From contig NOWV01000017.1 in NCBI GenBank assembly GCA_003344405.1, positions 496,001-560,000 on the forward strand: a stretch of DNA of 64,000 nucleotides, in the 5' to 3' direction. The position numbers were made by a program, and so were the translations under genes. Every line of letters begins with the position of its first letter. Within the stretch, counting starts at the first letter, position 1. This document shows positions 22,660 through 36,379 of this stretch, piece by piece. This stretch comes from Trichoplax sp. H2. Its lineage: Eukaryota > Placozoa > Uniplacotomia > Trichoplacea. The notes below the pieces were generated by a model that saw only the letters and a list, made by a program, of their open reading frames with translations, was not told the DNA's origin and searched no databases.

Positions 22660-25340
22660 AGAGGGTCACCAAAGTATTAATAGAGCAATAGAATTGAAAT
22701 AGATTCAAGAATATTTTGAGCAGATCAATGGGTGAAGAATTGACTCAATCAATGGAATCGAGTAGCGATGACACGATCAAAACAACAGATCGATTAGGTA
22801 GGGTAGAAGATGCGATTTAATGGCAACAGTAAGCAAAGCAAATAGCAAAGTTGCTCAATTTTCTTCAGTGATGACTGAATCTGCCTTGGCTGATATTGAA
22901 ATAAATGGGGAAAAAAGAACAAGATAGACCGCCAGCCGTAAGGTGAAAAATTTGCAAAGATCGATCCAAGAAAGAGAACTTGGAATGGTAGAAAATCGAT
23001 TTCTTCACTTTCCTGTACGGCTACTAAATGGGTAACTACCAACTGAAGAAGGTAGAGGGTATTCCAGTTTGGCTATCAAGTAGAATATCAGGAATGAAAG
23101 TAATTTCTTGTTATTGTTACGAATATTGCAACTAGGTCCAATTTTGCGAGTGCAGATTTTGGGAGATTTTCTTGAACGATTATTAGGTGTATTCAAATTT
23201 TTCAAATAACCCAGCAATGGAAGCGATATGCAATAGGTTGTCGTCGTCAGGGCTTGTACGATAGCTGTATAAATCGATCTAGGTGGACGATAATTCCAAC
23301 GAAGATTAATTTCTTCGATCAAGGATATGAATGTCGATGCCAATAGAGCACGGATTCACTGACGGTAATGATTTTATGCTTGCTTACGACAATGAGGCAG
23401 GCCTTTAAATAGAAAGTCCAAGAAAAATATTCAAGTTAGTTCAATTATAGGATAGAAAGTAGACAATGTAGAGTACAAGGGAATGGGGGAAAAATTAATT
23501 AATTATTAATCATGGCGAGTAGTCAGCATGCATAGCAAATCAAGAAGTGCATTAAAAGTTTTTCAACAAAAACGATTTTGTGAAAACAGAAGATAAATAA
23601 AACCTAAACTATCAGCACAACAATCAACGCTGTAACTTGAATGCGATGACGACACAAAAATAATTGCCTAGAATAAATGGAAATTGCTAATATTGTTTTG
23701 GAGGCGTAAAGAAATAATTCCTTAATGTAATGTTAAAATGATTATATTGCTAAATGAAATAAGAGAATAGAAAAGCTTGTAACATAATATGATGAACCTA
23801 GTATAGGTTAATACGTGTTGACTCAATAGCAAGGAATCAAATTGGTAGGGGAGATAGAGTTATGATGATCCTCCAACCTGGCGGCAAGGAAATTGAAAAA
23901 TTTTTTTTTGAGTTATGCCTTGTCAAATTCAGAAGATAAAACTACCTGAATGATTTGATATTCCCTTTATAAATAGCCAATATTTTAGAAGAATGACATT
24001 GGTCAACGTTCTATTTAAAAGCAAGTAATCAAACAGTTCCTGAAAATGGAATGTTCGAATTCATAGTAGATCCGTTTTGTTTTCATTTTATGAAACTAGT
24101 CAATGGGACTGATTGCTCAAATTTAAATAGATTTAGTTTACTTTTACAATTTATGGAACAAGTCGATACAACAGAGTTTGTACAAGGTTGGGTAGAAGGG
24201 AAAGGAGATTAGATCCTCCATTTCCAATAAGGAGAATAGCAATTCATCGAAGTAAAACTAAAAGTACGACATGATGTAACATCCAGATCACAATGTCCTC
24301 ATGTCCATAAATAAATTGTGAAGCAATTTTCTACAATATCAATAATTACTCATAGGGTAGAGAAGGAAAAGGACGATCAAGCTTTTGAAGTCAAGTAGGA
24401 ACTTCATTGAAGTAGAGAAAATAAAGAGAAAGCAGGTGGTAGTTCATCAAATATCACGCAGACAGTCAGTTTGGCGAAATGGAAATGGCAGAAATGCAAT
24501 TGTTGTTGATCTACTGTCATGGATAAATATAGATAATAGTCGGTTTCTGCTCTTAGAATAGATTGAATGGTGAGTTAATCAACTGTAGCTAAAATAGTTA
24601 ATTAAACAATCTTCATTCAGTAAGAATAAAATGGCAAAAAAGATCACTGAGTAGACAGTTATCAATAAACAGGCAAAGAATTGAAAAGGATTTTATTGAT
24701 TCAAGATTGCAAAAGTGAGAGTAGGTGTATGTCAGCAACCTGGAATCAAAACAAGTTGAGGCCGACTGGATGGTAAAAGGAAGAAAAAGTTCAAATTCGC
24801 CTTATTGGTTAGTCAAAGTGAATAGTCAATTAATGAATCAGTTAAGAAGTTCAAAGAAAACACAACTCTATCCATCAATCCATAGATGATGATGGATAAA
24901 AAAATTCTCTATTGAAGGATTAAATGGATCCAAGAAAGAAAGGATAAAGTAGTGAAATAAGAGTCGAATTAATACAAGAAAGTCAATAGAAGACAGTGTG
25001 AAAAGAGAAAATTTTCTTAGCGCTTTTTCTCTGTGTACCAAATCATTGATTTTGTTGATTCATTTTATATCGACCTAGCCTATCAAGTAGCAATTCTATC
25101 GAATGGCAAGACTATCATTCTGATAGTTAATTTTGATATTACTGTGTGCTGACTATTTCAATTGGATATTGTTTATTCAGATACATAAAGAAGAATAGAG
25201 TTGAACTTTTTAGAATATTTCTCCGCTAGTTACGAATTGAAAATGCAATGATAGAGTAGTATAACATAGCAAATAAACAAGGCAAGAAAGAGTTACTTTA
25301 AACTGATCATCTCCGTCTGCTGACCAATCTGAACATAAGG
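22660..25340. other. Intergenic region upstream of the GPCR
   Basis: AT-rich, no recognised gene. A minus-strand open frame of about 112 codons (23005-23343) has no ATG and no recognisable domain. It could at most hold a 5' exon of the GPCR. The region is purine-rich on the plus strand (many GAA, GAAAAG and AGAGA words) through about 24.0-25.0 kb. Confidence 0.5.
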
Positions 25341-25344
25341 AACG

Positions 25345-25770
25345 TTAGCTTTTAGTCAAGATTTTTTCACTAGTATATAGCTGCTGGGAATTTTAGGATG
25401 TGAAGAGGCAATAAGGATAAAATTTGCCTCATTAAAGTCCTCGTCCTCTATCTGAAATTGGAACATGGAATTATCCTTCGAAAAGATTCGTTCTTAGTCT
25501 AGATTTTTTTCTTGAGTATACAGTCGTAAAGAATTTTAGGATACGAAGAATTATTCCGGCTAAAATTTGCCTTCAAGTCCACTTTATCCATCTTAAAATT
25601 GGAATATGAAATCTCCTTTAAGAAAGTTCATTCTTAGTCAAGATTTTTTTGGCTAGTATGCAATAGCAAAGAATTTTAGGATATGAACTAAGCTAAAACT
25701 CGGGTTAAAGTCCTCATCCTTTATCTAAAAATTAGAATTTGGAATTATCCTTCAAATGCTAAACCTGAAA
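25345..25770. repeat. Degenerate tandem repeat, about 140 bases x 3
   Basis: Three diverged copies start near 25352, 25492 and 25632. Each runs TTAGTCAAGATTTTTT, GAATTTTAGGAT, AAAATTTGCC, AAAGTCC and GGAATTATCCTT or close variants. Confidence 0.75.
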
Positions 25771-25834
25771 AATATTTTTATTCTACTAGCGAGTGTTAAC
25801 AAGCTATAAAAAACGATAAATTCATTTTAGCGTG

Positions 25835-26165
25835 CTATTATTCATTAGCTAGCCTAGTTTGAATAATGATTAGCGCTGATAATTTAATTTAAAGTTCCAC
25901 TCATAAAACTTTGACTGTTAATGAATTGAAAAATGATGCAAAAATTAACTTGAATGCATGATTATTCATTAACTAGCCTAATTTAAATGATATTGAGCCA
26001 TGAGATTTTATGTTGCTGCATTTTCCTTAACATATATGCTATCTAAGGATTAAAGAAGTTATATTAATCAATAATTAGCTTTTATGTATTATTATACATT
26101 GACTAGCCTGGCTTGAAAGGTATTTAGCATAGATGATTGTATTTATAGCCGTATCCTTATCGCTT
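25835..26165. repeat. Degenerate tandem repeat, about 125 bases x 3
   Basis: The word ATTATTCATTAGCTAGCCTA and close variants occur at about 25837, 25961 and 26090. In each case TTTGAA-like sequence follows and an ATTAGC or ATTTAGC word comes about 15 bases later. Spacing is 123-129 bases. Confidence 0.7.
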
Positions 26166-26374
26166 TGATAACGAAAGGATTAAAAAATTCTATAATGTTA
26201 TCGAGAAAAAAATTCTAGCTCTTGTTTTATGCGACCAAGAACTAAAGAAAATTAGAAATTAGCTTTAATCTACGAAATGGTAATCTACTTACAAACTAGA
26301 TTAGAAATAGTAACTAATCGTAGTAAAAGTGGTTTCATTTTCTACCTACAATTCCAATTCATGAATAGTATGAT

Positions 26375-26600
26375 GACATGAATTAGCTACAGTGATTTTT
26401 GTATTGGTTTCATGAACAGCTAAAAGCGACCGTGGCCTGCTTTTAAATTAGGTTACAAAAACTACAGGAATCAAGGTTTAATTTCCTAGAATTCTATAAA
26501 ATATAGCATGAATTAGATTAATTATTGCATAGGTGTCATAAACAGCTAGAAGCAATCATGATCTACTTTTAACCAGTTGCAAGCTAAAGAATAGGTTAAC
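26375..26600. repeat. Degenerate direct repeat, about 130 bases x 2
   Basis: GAATTAGCTACAGTGATTTT ... CATGAACAGCTAAAAGC ... CTGCTTTTAA near 26378-26445 recurs as GAATTAGATTAATTATTGCA ... CATAAACAGCTAGAAGC ... CTACTTTTAA near 26511-26573. Confidence 0.65.
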
Positions 26601-28000
26601 ATAGAAGAAAGTAAACTAAATAAAAAACAACTGAGTAGATTGACTTGAAAAATAGAAAATAACAGTAATTCTGATTCAATGAAGACAATCTCGGACATTC
26701 TAGTACTAAAATGGGATTGATTCATCATTGAAATGGATCATAGCTTGCTATTAAAACGATAATATCCATTCATACGAATTGAAAATGGATGCTTTAAAAG
26801 GTAGAAAATGGAAGAGAAACCTAGACAAATAGGTGGATTGATAGGAAGAAGCAAAAGAAAAGGTAAATAATATTGATAAAACTAGGATATAATGAACTGA
26901 TGAGAAAAGGATGCCCGTCTCCAGAGCGAGAAACTGCCGTTGTAAACGTTTTAACCATACGATTTCGGTCTAGAAAAATAACTCATCCTCTAAAAATAAC
27001 AACAATTGTCCATGCTGATGGAAAAGAAAAAATTGGATCAAAACTATCGTTAGGCCTAATATGTCCTTGCTCGATATTCTCCTGTACAAAATAAACATCT
27101 TTTCATTCAATCCACCTTCCATCCATTATCATCATAGCCAAGCTATTGAGAAAATTGAATCAAGCCGTTGCTAATTTAAGCGAATCCATTATTATTTTCA
27201 ATTTTCAGCTGTAATACATCATTCTATTCAACTGGTTAATTCAACGTAATAACAAGCAATCAAATAAAAGGTAAATTAAAATTTAATCAACTAGCGTGAA
27301 TTAATGGTATTCAATAATGCTATCTTTAATTTATGCGTAGTCGAGCGCTTTAATTGCCGATATATTTTCTCACTTCATTCCTGATCTTGTTGATCACTAG
27401 AGTGGAAATTGGGATCAAATTGAAATGGTCAAAAATGAATTTTGCAAGTCATATCTCCTCCTATTCCATTTCTATCATGTATTGAAAATGGAATAATAAC
27501 ATCGCATTGAATTGCTGCAAGGCGATAGTGTTGATCTAATTGGAAAGAATGGATTCTGGGTAAGAAAGGATGAATGATTTTACTGATAGACTAGTCAAAA
27601 GATTTTCAAAACTGATACAAAATAAGCCAATAGCCTTATGTCGGCCATTGTAAAGCTCTTTTAATGCGTTTGCATAACGACAATAACGGCAAGAATTAAA
27701 CGAGATACCTTGTTCAAGTAAAAGAAAATCAATCAATTATATTTTCCAATAATTCTGTTTCATATTCTAATCTTGCAGGAATTAGGAGAAGAGCAGTTTG
27801 AATCGTTGTCGCTTCTTCTACTTAGCGTTACTACCTTAATGGATACTATAAAGGAATAACATGAAAAGTAGTGACAATTGGGTAGAGGAAAAAAAAATTA
27901 AAAAAATACTTTCTCGAATAATGAGTTATGCAGCAAGGATGCATTAAAGGCGATTATGAAAAACATAAAAACAGCTTGATGTTTTATTTATCGATACCCC
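26600..28000. other. Non-coding stretch, no feature seen
   Basis: AT-rich sequence between two repeat arrays. A 73-codon frame at 26873-27094 starts from TTG and is not convincing. No RNA gene, palindrome or transposon end was noticed. Confidence 0.4.
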
Positions 28001-29690
28001 TATCCAACCTTTAGCATTCTAAAGTAAAGTAGTTCTAGCAATATTGAAGAATGGTCTTTATTAGAAAGCTGTTTTTTATCCTACTAGCCAGTAGAATAGG
28101 ATAACCAATATCATATCGATTGAGATACCAAAAGATTAACGCACGGTATTGAATATTTATTTTGATTTTACATTGGATCATGAATAGAGCTTGTAACGAT
28201 TTCAGAGATGAATCGATTGTAGTCCATTTGATCATGAAATAAAAGTAATTTTAGGAATGTTAAAAAATTTCCCTTTGGGGTATCAGTAATTAACTGTCTC
28301 ATCCTACAAGCGAGTAAAATATCATCACTGCGATGGAATACCAAAGGATTAGCGTAATGAGTCAATTAGTCTAGTTTTACATTGGATGATGTCTAAATAG
28401 AACTTGTAACGATTATAAATATTATTTATAGATCCCAAACAAAGTAATTTTAGGAATATTCTAGAATTACCCATCGCAATAACGGTTGAAATTTGCTTTA
28501 GTCTACTAGAGCGTAAAATATCAATTTTTGGAATATCAAAAGATCAACGGGTTGAGCTATTGGTATACCGCATAGACTAATATTAGCTGATGAATAGAAT
28601 TTGTAGGATAGTGTTTGCTCAATATTGAAAAATTGTCCTTTACGGCCATAGCTGAAAAATGCTTTCTATCCTACTAGCGTGTAAAATATCAATCATTGGA
28701 ATGCCAAAAGATCAACGGGTTGAGCTATTTTAGTCTGGTTTTAGATTAGCTACGGTAATGAATAGAAATTTTACTGTAGGAATTATTTGCTATTATTCAA
28801 AATTATTCTTCATGGCAATGTCTAAAGACTGTTTTTATCCTATCAGCGTGTAAAATATATCTCATTGGAATACCAAAAGATCAACGGGTTGAGCTGCCGG
28901 TATTTAGTCCAATTGTAGATTATTTGATCATAGAAGTTGCACGATAGGAATTGATCTATAGTAATGAATTATCCTTTAAGGTAACACCTGAAGACTATTT
29001 TTATCCTACCAACACGTACAATTTCATATTGGAATACTGAAGGATCAACGAATTAAAGCTATTGGTATTGGGACTGATTGCACATTTGCTGATGTACAGA
29101 ATTTGCATGATAGGAATTGCCCCGTATGAAAGAATGATCCTTCAGAGAATGATTGAAAACGATTTTTATCCTATTAGGGTATAGAATATCCATCATTAGG
29201 ATATGAATATGTTTGAGTTATTTACAGTTAGTCTGATATTGGATTGTGAGATGAAATAGAATTGGTAACGTTAGGGATGGATCGATATTGGAGGATTGCC
29301 TGTAGTGGTAATGGCTGAAAACCGCTCTTATCCCATTGGTACATAGAATATCCATTATTGAAATACCAAGGCATCAACATGTTAAGTTATTTAGTGTGAT
29401 TTTAGATTGAATGATCAATAGAGCCTGTCAACATTTCAGTCATATACATACTGTAGTGAATAGATTCCAAAATAAAATCGTCTTAGGGATATTGAAGAAT
29501 TACTCACCACAGTTACAGTTGAAAACTGCCTCTAATCCTACTCGCGAGTAGATTATCAATCAGTGAAATGGAATACCAAAGAATTAACTTGTTAAGCTAT
29601 TTAGTCTGATTTCGGATTAGATGGTCAATGGAATAGAATGTCTAATATGAGGAATGATTAGAGTCTATTTATCTTTCAAGGATTGCATAA
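28000..29690. repeat. Degenerate tandem repeat array, about 165-210 bases x 9
   Basis: The core AATACCAAAAGATCAACGGG and variants occur at about 28124, 28337, 28532, 28700, 28869, 29032, 29195, 29361 and 29571. Spacing is 213, 195, 168, 169, 163, 163, 166 and 210 bases. Each unit also carries TTTTATCCTACTAGCGTG before the core, TTGAGCTATTTAGTCTG after it, TGAATAGAATTTG, and ATATTGAAGAATTG. The three central copies are the most alike and share GATCAACGGGTTGAGCT. No unit has a conserved open frame. Confidence 0.9.
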
Positions 29691-31910
29691 CACTAATCCG
29701 ATAGGCAGTTTCAAGTTGAGAGTAGTACTGTATTTACTTTTAAAATAAATGAAACACTTATTAAAAATGGAAGAGTTGAACGACACGGGTAGAAATAAAG
29801 GGGAATCTAATTGCTCCAACTCGAACTAAGGTATTCTCCTTTTTAGATATTAAAATGTCATAAGGGTCTAACTTGCTGTCTAGACTAGTATAAACAAGTG
29901 GGATATTTAACTTCCTCCAATCTGTCTCACTCTGTTCCATACAGTAGTCTTGTTCAATTCTTCTTATACTTTAATATTAACGTATTCAAAGAGTCTATGT
30001 TGGCCACAAATTAATCTCTAAACTACAATCTTACAAATATCATATCCTACTGTCTAGCTTATAAATCAATCGATCTGTCTACGATTGCTTACAACAGAGA
30101 AATAATATCCTCCATGACCGAAGAATAAGATATAAATAGATAGAACTTTGAACATCCTTCTGATGTTCAACTATTTGTAATAGTACTTTGCTCAAACCGG
30201 TACAGCGGCATTTAGGTAAAAGAGCCCATCTTTAATGAAAATCTCCACTAATGTCCTATAGAGGTATACTCACTACAATGGATCAACAGGATAATTATAA
30301 TTATTACAATATAAAGTCATTGTCAAATGAAAAGTAAAAGGAAATATTCAAGACTGTCAACGATTATTTGATGTCAGCTTGGACGGGAAACCATTCCATT
30401 TTTCCTTGTAATTTGTCTTTTTCAACTTCCTTTCCTTAATTTACTTGATTGAGTATATTTTCAACATGAAATGCATGGATAGATAAATAGCATAGGACAG
30501 ATAGCTGCTACTTGAATCGATCGAATAACTCGTTCTTATGGTTATAAACACCATTGAAGATGAGAAGAATGGATCGAGCATCTCTTAACTATTGCCAAAT
30601 AAAGAAAAAATGACGTTTCTGTTCCTCAGACTTATACCATACTTCCCAGTTTAAATTGAGTGAGGGGAAATTACGAAAGAGCTATAAATTACTACATAGA
30701 AATAAATAAAAATTGGGCAATAATAACAAAAACGATTCCAGTTCTAAATGAGGGAATCATTTCATTGGGCGTTTCAAACCAATCTATTTTAAGCGATTTC
30801 ATCAAGGGTGATTACAATTCATTAATTTTTGATGAGCTAAAATATAAAATAAATCGGTCTATGCATATTAAAGCTGATTATCGGCCTAAAATACGAACGA
30901 TAGAGGAAGAAAAAGTAGTAGAAAAAGTTGGATTAGAATGCAGGGGGGCAATGACTTGTTAGGCGAGCATACCTTCTTCATACCTAGCCTACACAGTCTT
31001 TCTCTTAGCATTATAGCATCATGCATTTTCCAGCATTGTATCAAATACTACAACCTTCCATAAATAAAAATATTGAAAAGAAAACAATTTCCTACTACTT
31101 GGAAAAATCGATCGTAACAAGATCAAAGTTGATGAAATCTTTCATCCGTTTAAAATCGATTATTATGTTTTGTTTTACTTTAATTTCAAGTTAATTTTAC
31201 CATCATAATGAGTTAAAAAATAAATAGAACAATCTCAAGCTCCAACTATTTTCTACTCTTAAAATGGCCCAAAATCAATACAATGCGTATTGAAATAGCT
31301 CATTTTTAATGGACAGAATTAATGATGCTATTTCATCCTCTATTTTTCTATTGCTTGGAATTTTTATCGCTTTCTATTCAATCGTTTTTTAATGATAATC
31401 CTGCCAAGTCGCATTTTTCACTCTCTAATGTGGAAGATAATAGATATCCTAGCAGCCATAGTCGATGATTCAATCAATACCTATTTCCTACTTGACTAGC
31501 AACTGTAATAAGTTACGATAACAATCCAATCTTGATTGATTACTTACTCAATATCAATTTAAATATCAAATGAGTTGGATTAACCCAATGAAGGAGAAGA
31601 ATGAAAATAACTAAAGTAAATAAAAAGTGAGAAAAAAAAACTCAACAAGTTTAAGTGTTGCATCTGATTAAATAGTAAAAGGTAACCCGATAGAATAAAT
31701 GTGTCTGATGAAAAGGATGAGGAATGAGTGTTTGGATGCAAATCATTCTAATCTCAGCTATGTGAGTATTTCATAAGATACCAGCAACAAGAAGAAAAAT
31801 AACAAGCTTGAAAAGTAAAATCAAGATGCTTTCATTAGATCAACAGTTTATAAACACGAAGAATATCTTCACGTTAGGAAAAGAAATTTCTAATCCATAA
31901 CACGATCGAA
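29690..31910. other. Non-coding stretch with one open frame
   Basis: Mostly AT-rich sequence without a recognised gene. It contains a 100-codon frame at 30660-30962 that opens with GTG and has no ATG near its start. One segment, GNYERAINYYIEI, looks like a TPR helix, so this may be a gene remnant or an orphan exon. No splice partner was found. Confidence 0.35.
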
Positions 31911-31914
31911 GGTA

Positions 31915-32330
31915 ATCTGTATTGGATTAGAAATTAGACGCAGAAAATATAACATCCGTCGGCCACTCTGTATCATCATAGAGTTGAAAATAGCGATAGC
32001 GAATTTCAACATTCTTCTTCAGTGGATTCGAAATCCGGCGTAGTAAATAAAAATCGACCTTAAACCATGCAGTATCATCATGGATTACCTTTAAAGTTAG
32101 AAAATCGCGGTAGCGATTCTCCTCTACAATAGATTAAACAGTAGACACAGAAACTCAAACCTGCATCAAGCCGTCCTGTGTCATGATGGATTATATCAAG
32201 AATTGGAGAAATAACGATAACGATTCTCCTCTACAATAGATTGGAAATTCAACACAAAAAATAAAAAACATGCAGCAAATCGACCTGTGGTTTGCATCAA
32301 AAGTTAAAAAATAGCGGTAGCGCCAAATGT
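31915..32330. repeat. Degenerate tandem repeat, about 105 bases x 4
   Basis: Copies carry GTTGAAAATAGCGATAGCGA, then TTCTTCTTCAGTGGAT or TCTCCTCTACAATAGAT, then a GCATCAAGCCG-like word and TGTATCATCATGGAT. The AGCGATAGCG-type core recurs at about 31992, 32108, 32215 and 32312. Confidence 0.75.
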
Positions 32331-34980
32331 GTAAATTAATTTATCCCAACAAGTTATTGGCATGTCATAATTGTTGGCATAGACTGAGAGAGGGGAAAAG
32401 ATGCGGTTGCGAGCTCATCGATCATTGGTGTTGTTTTTATTTCTTGTCCTAACAGAACAACTTACCACAGGATAGAGAAAGAGTTCAAAGGTTGTCGGTT
32501 TACTTTATCAAACAAGTAAGTTGGTCTTGCAGCGGCAACGTAATGAATTGAAATCCTTTTCAAATGATGTTGCTCCTTCTTTTATAGCCTGCTGACACAT
32601 GCATTTCCTTTGAATACAGTTCGCCGGGGATCTTAATATAGGAAGGTGGAGTCTAAAAACTCATAAAAAAAATAGGGATTATCTCAATAAGAAATAAGTA
32701 CCATGTCAATGATTGTCTGTTAAATACACTTTCCATTTGAATATGCTGTTTTGGCAATGATATTGTTTCTGTATAGCTAAATAAATACAATAAACTATTC
32801 CATTCAATAATCAATCTGTCTTTAATTTATTTTGATTGTCTTATGTTACCATTTAACTTATTTTCTCAACAAACGCTAGTCTAATCAATGGTATTTGGGA
32901 GAGAGAGAGATAATGGATTCAGCCTTTTGCGACCCACTTCTCATCATCTTTAACTACCCCCTCAGCAGGAAATTCATTCTTGCTACTATTAAATCAGTCA
33001 TTTTTTCCCCTTCATTTTCTATTGATTGTAAGTATTGCTATTATTAATTATTATTGATTTTCTCTCTCTTACAGCTACTGCGTTTTTGCCCCTTTTACAT
33101 CATCTTGTTTATCATCAGTATTGGATTTTATTGTCTTGCTTATTCAATCTTTCTACAATCCAGTTTTTTGGACCTCTTTTACGGACGACCGTAGAATGAT
33201 GCCATCAGCATCCATGATTGCTACTGTACTCCATTAATGTTATTACTATTATTCTCTTGAAATTCGTCATGGATTCATCAGCATAGGCATCATTACATCA
33301 GCCGAGGACAGAAACGAAAATAATGATCCAATCTCTCTTGTCTTGCATTCTTTCTCTTATTCTAACTCTATCTATCATGATAATCCTATCTTACTTTGAT
33401 GGGTAATGCTATCAAATTCTAATTTTAATCCTATCCAATCGAGATGTTATCCTTAAGGCGAGAGTGTTATCATCCAATTAATTATTGTTCACTTTTCAAC
33501 ACCTCCAACAGCTATTTCCAATAGCATCATAGCGATAGATTTTTCCCCTCTCACTCTCTCCCTCCTATTCCTTTATTTGACGATTAAAGCTTGTTGCTTT
33601 GCAGCACTTGTATTTGATGAAGAATCGATAGGGTTAGTGATGATCGTTGGAAAAGAAGAAGGTGGACAAATCAATGATGTGCATTTTAGAGTTCAACCCC
33701 TGAGTGGTTCTAATTTAGAATAATATTGCATGATTAACATCAAGCTGATTGTCAGTAATACTGCCAATAACTATTTTATACCATTAAAATAGCTCGACTA
33801 GTAATCATACTGTTCTATTACAGGCTATGGCTATCCATCCAGAATGAAATAAAGATTGCCTTCGTAAAACTCCCCTTTCAATTTGCAAATTAGCTACAAC
33901 ATCGAGTTCCTTCTCTCCAATTCAAATTTCTTTCACAAAAAGGAAAAGAATCTTTCTCTATTCAATGAAAATCGACTGTATTTTTCATCCACGACTAAGA
34001 TCGATCATGTCAGTGGTGACAATTATTTCATCGCCTACTAAATGATACAAATAGAAACAACATTGAAAAGTCAGAAATAACTTGATCTATGCGATTTGAT
34101 CCTCAGCTCTATACAGTACTTTGTCTTGAAAAGAATGGTATACCATTCTATTCTTTCTCTCTCAATCAACTACTTTTGATCGCTTGCCTGATTTCCTATT
34201 GCTATTTTAAACAATTTACTCAAAGCGTTACTTCTTGAATTTAGAATAATCGGAAGCTATTCCTATTCCATCGCCATCTATCATATGTTTTCTTTATCTT
34301 GTATAATTTCAATTTCAATCACTGTATGCCCAATTTTGACTATTCCATAACGCTATCCATTTTACTCCATGGTTATGGATCACGGGTAAAGATGGGCTAA
34401 GCGAAATGGTAGTGATCGAGGCCAACGTTGAGAATCAACATTCAAATCCTTCCTTAATTATTAATTATTAATGGACAAAATAATTTTATTGTTGTTCATC
34501 TTGGATAGGATTGCTAGTCTCCATCCTACTTTATGCTCATGTCTATCCATCGTTTCAATCTTGTTTCAAATCCATAGCTTGTCTAGCCGGATAACGATTT
34601 ACTAATTGTATTGGGGTAGAAAAAGTAAAATAGAAATAGAGAATAATAAGGATAGATCGATATTATTAACAGGCTAATCATTGTGAACAATTTAAGAATC
34701 TATTTATCATAGTAATCTGGGTTATCATCTTATCAAAATAGTTGAATCTCTTTCCAGTAGATGAATCATTTAATTGTACGATAACATGTTGTCAATTTAG
34801 TTGATATTTTTTCAACAAAGAAATCAACATGAATAAACAATCCTTTTCCCGTCCTAGATGTCTACTTTATGAAAAGCCAATGCAAGGCATCAATATTGTA
34901 TTTGTTGGATACAAGGAAGAGAGAGAGGAGAAAAAAGGATTAGATGCTGGGAAATGTTATCGATGACATTTTATTGACTA
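32330..34980. other. Non-coding stretch, no gene seen
   Basis: AT-rich sequence with pyrimidine-rich plus-strand patches at about 32.9-33.6 kb and 33.9-34.3 kb (TTTCTCTCT, TTCCTTTC words). A GAGAGAGAGA run lies at about 32900. No gene or RNA was recognised. Confidence 0.5.
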
Positions 34981-34984
34981 CTGG

Positions 34985-35400
34985 TCATAGTCACTACGAC
35001 TATGACTTTTATTATTTATTGTTGCTCTACTCTTTTTCTTTCCTTGATCCGCCATACTACTGTCGATAAAATTGCAACATCTCTTTCCATCCAAGTCGCC
35101 ATCTTGTCAATTATTTTCTTTCTTTTGATTATTACTCATTATGACCCTGCTCTTTCTCCATCGATGATCCGGTTGTTCATGAAAATGGCACTATCTCCTT
35201 CCATCCAAGTGGTTATTTTGCCAATTTATTTTTCTTTCTTGTGATTATTATTATTATTTGTTATTGCTTTCCTTTCTTTCATTCTCCATTTAATAGAGCT
35301 ATCCATTAAAATGGCAATATCGAATTCCATACAAGTTGCCATCTTGCCCAATTAATTTTCATTTTCTATTGATTCTTATTTGTTATTCTTTTAGCTATTC
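34985..35400. repeat. Degenerate tandem repeat, about 120 bases x 3
   Basis: TTCCATCCAAGTCGCCATCT or variants occur at about 35085, 35199 and 35325. Each is preceded by AAAATGGCAATATC-type sequence and followed by GCCAATTATTTTCTTTCTT and GATTATTATT. Overlapping 80- and 64-codon frames here come from the repeat and are not called as genes. Confidence 0.7.
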
Positions 35401-36229
35401 ATCTACTGTTCATTTGAGCTATCAAGTAAAGTAAATTACTCATTGATTTCGTCATCAATGTCATTTTTTCCTTGCTAAGGCATAATTTGAGTTCTTGTAC
35501 AACAGCATTATGACTGATAGAGCAACATGAAATTGATTGTATTATCGTCTTGCGTCATCATCAGACGCGATCATTCTCGGACGTATTGATCAAATGGGAT
35601 TGAAAATGATTCTTTCAACTATTCTCATCTCCCTCATAGCTCTAGTAACAATTTCACTCAGCTGTGTCCAATCTTGGACTTACTTATTCATCAACCTTTT
35701 GCGATGTGAAAAGAATAAAATAATCCATTAAAGTAAGAGTATCAATCAATCAATCAATGACGAACCGACTTGCAGCTGAAAAGTCAAAGTCATTGTCATT
35801 GCAAAATTTAAAAAAAGGGGGAAAAAATAAAATTCGTTTTACTCCCTTAACTAGCTTATCGATTCTTTATTACTATCCATTAATTTATCATTTTTACTAC
35901 AATCTATCAAGCGTTGATGATTTTAAATGATGTAGCAATCTCTTTTATTGACTCAGTGTTGATATTGACACCAAGACATTTTGTTTGAATTATAACCTTT
36001 TGATTAATATCACTTTGGTTTTCATCTTATTGACATGCACTCCAAAAGGTGATGAAATAGAAACTTAATCTTATAGCAAAGGGTTGCTCACTATGAGCCT
36101 AATGTACTACTTTTCGACATCAACTATGGCATAAAACGGTTTCTCGTAGAAATTCAGTACAAATTGTCAATATGGTAGTTTAGTAATAGGGTACTCATTA
36201 TCAGTCCAGCTCAACCTATCTCCTGTGTC

Positions 36230-36360
36230 CACACCTGTAAAATAGTTTTTGACACAAACTATCCCATGGGAAAATGGATTGTTAGATTAATATCGAGTGT
36301 ATAGTCATACTAAAAATCGATAATAGTTTGCGACACAAACTATCCCGTAAAAATGGATCA
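36230..36360. repeat. Direct repeat, about 83 bases x 2
   Basis: AATAGTTTTTGACACAAACTATCCC (in variants) occurs at about 36241 and 36324, each followed by AAAATGGAT. Each copy also contains the short inverted pair ATAGTTT and AAACTAT. Confidence 0.7.
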
Positions 36361-36379
36361 TAAGCCTATCATAAAAAAT

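Noticed and set aside
23005-23343. 112-codon minus-strand frame upstream of the GPCR
   Set aside because: It has no ATG and no domain. Kept only as a remote possibility for a 5' exon.
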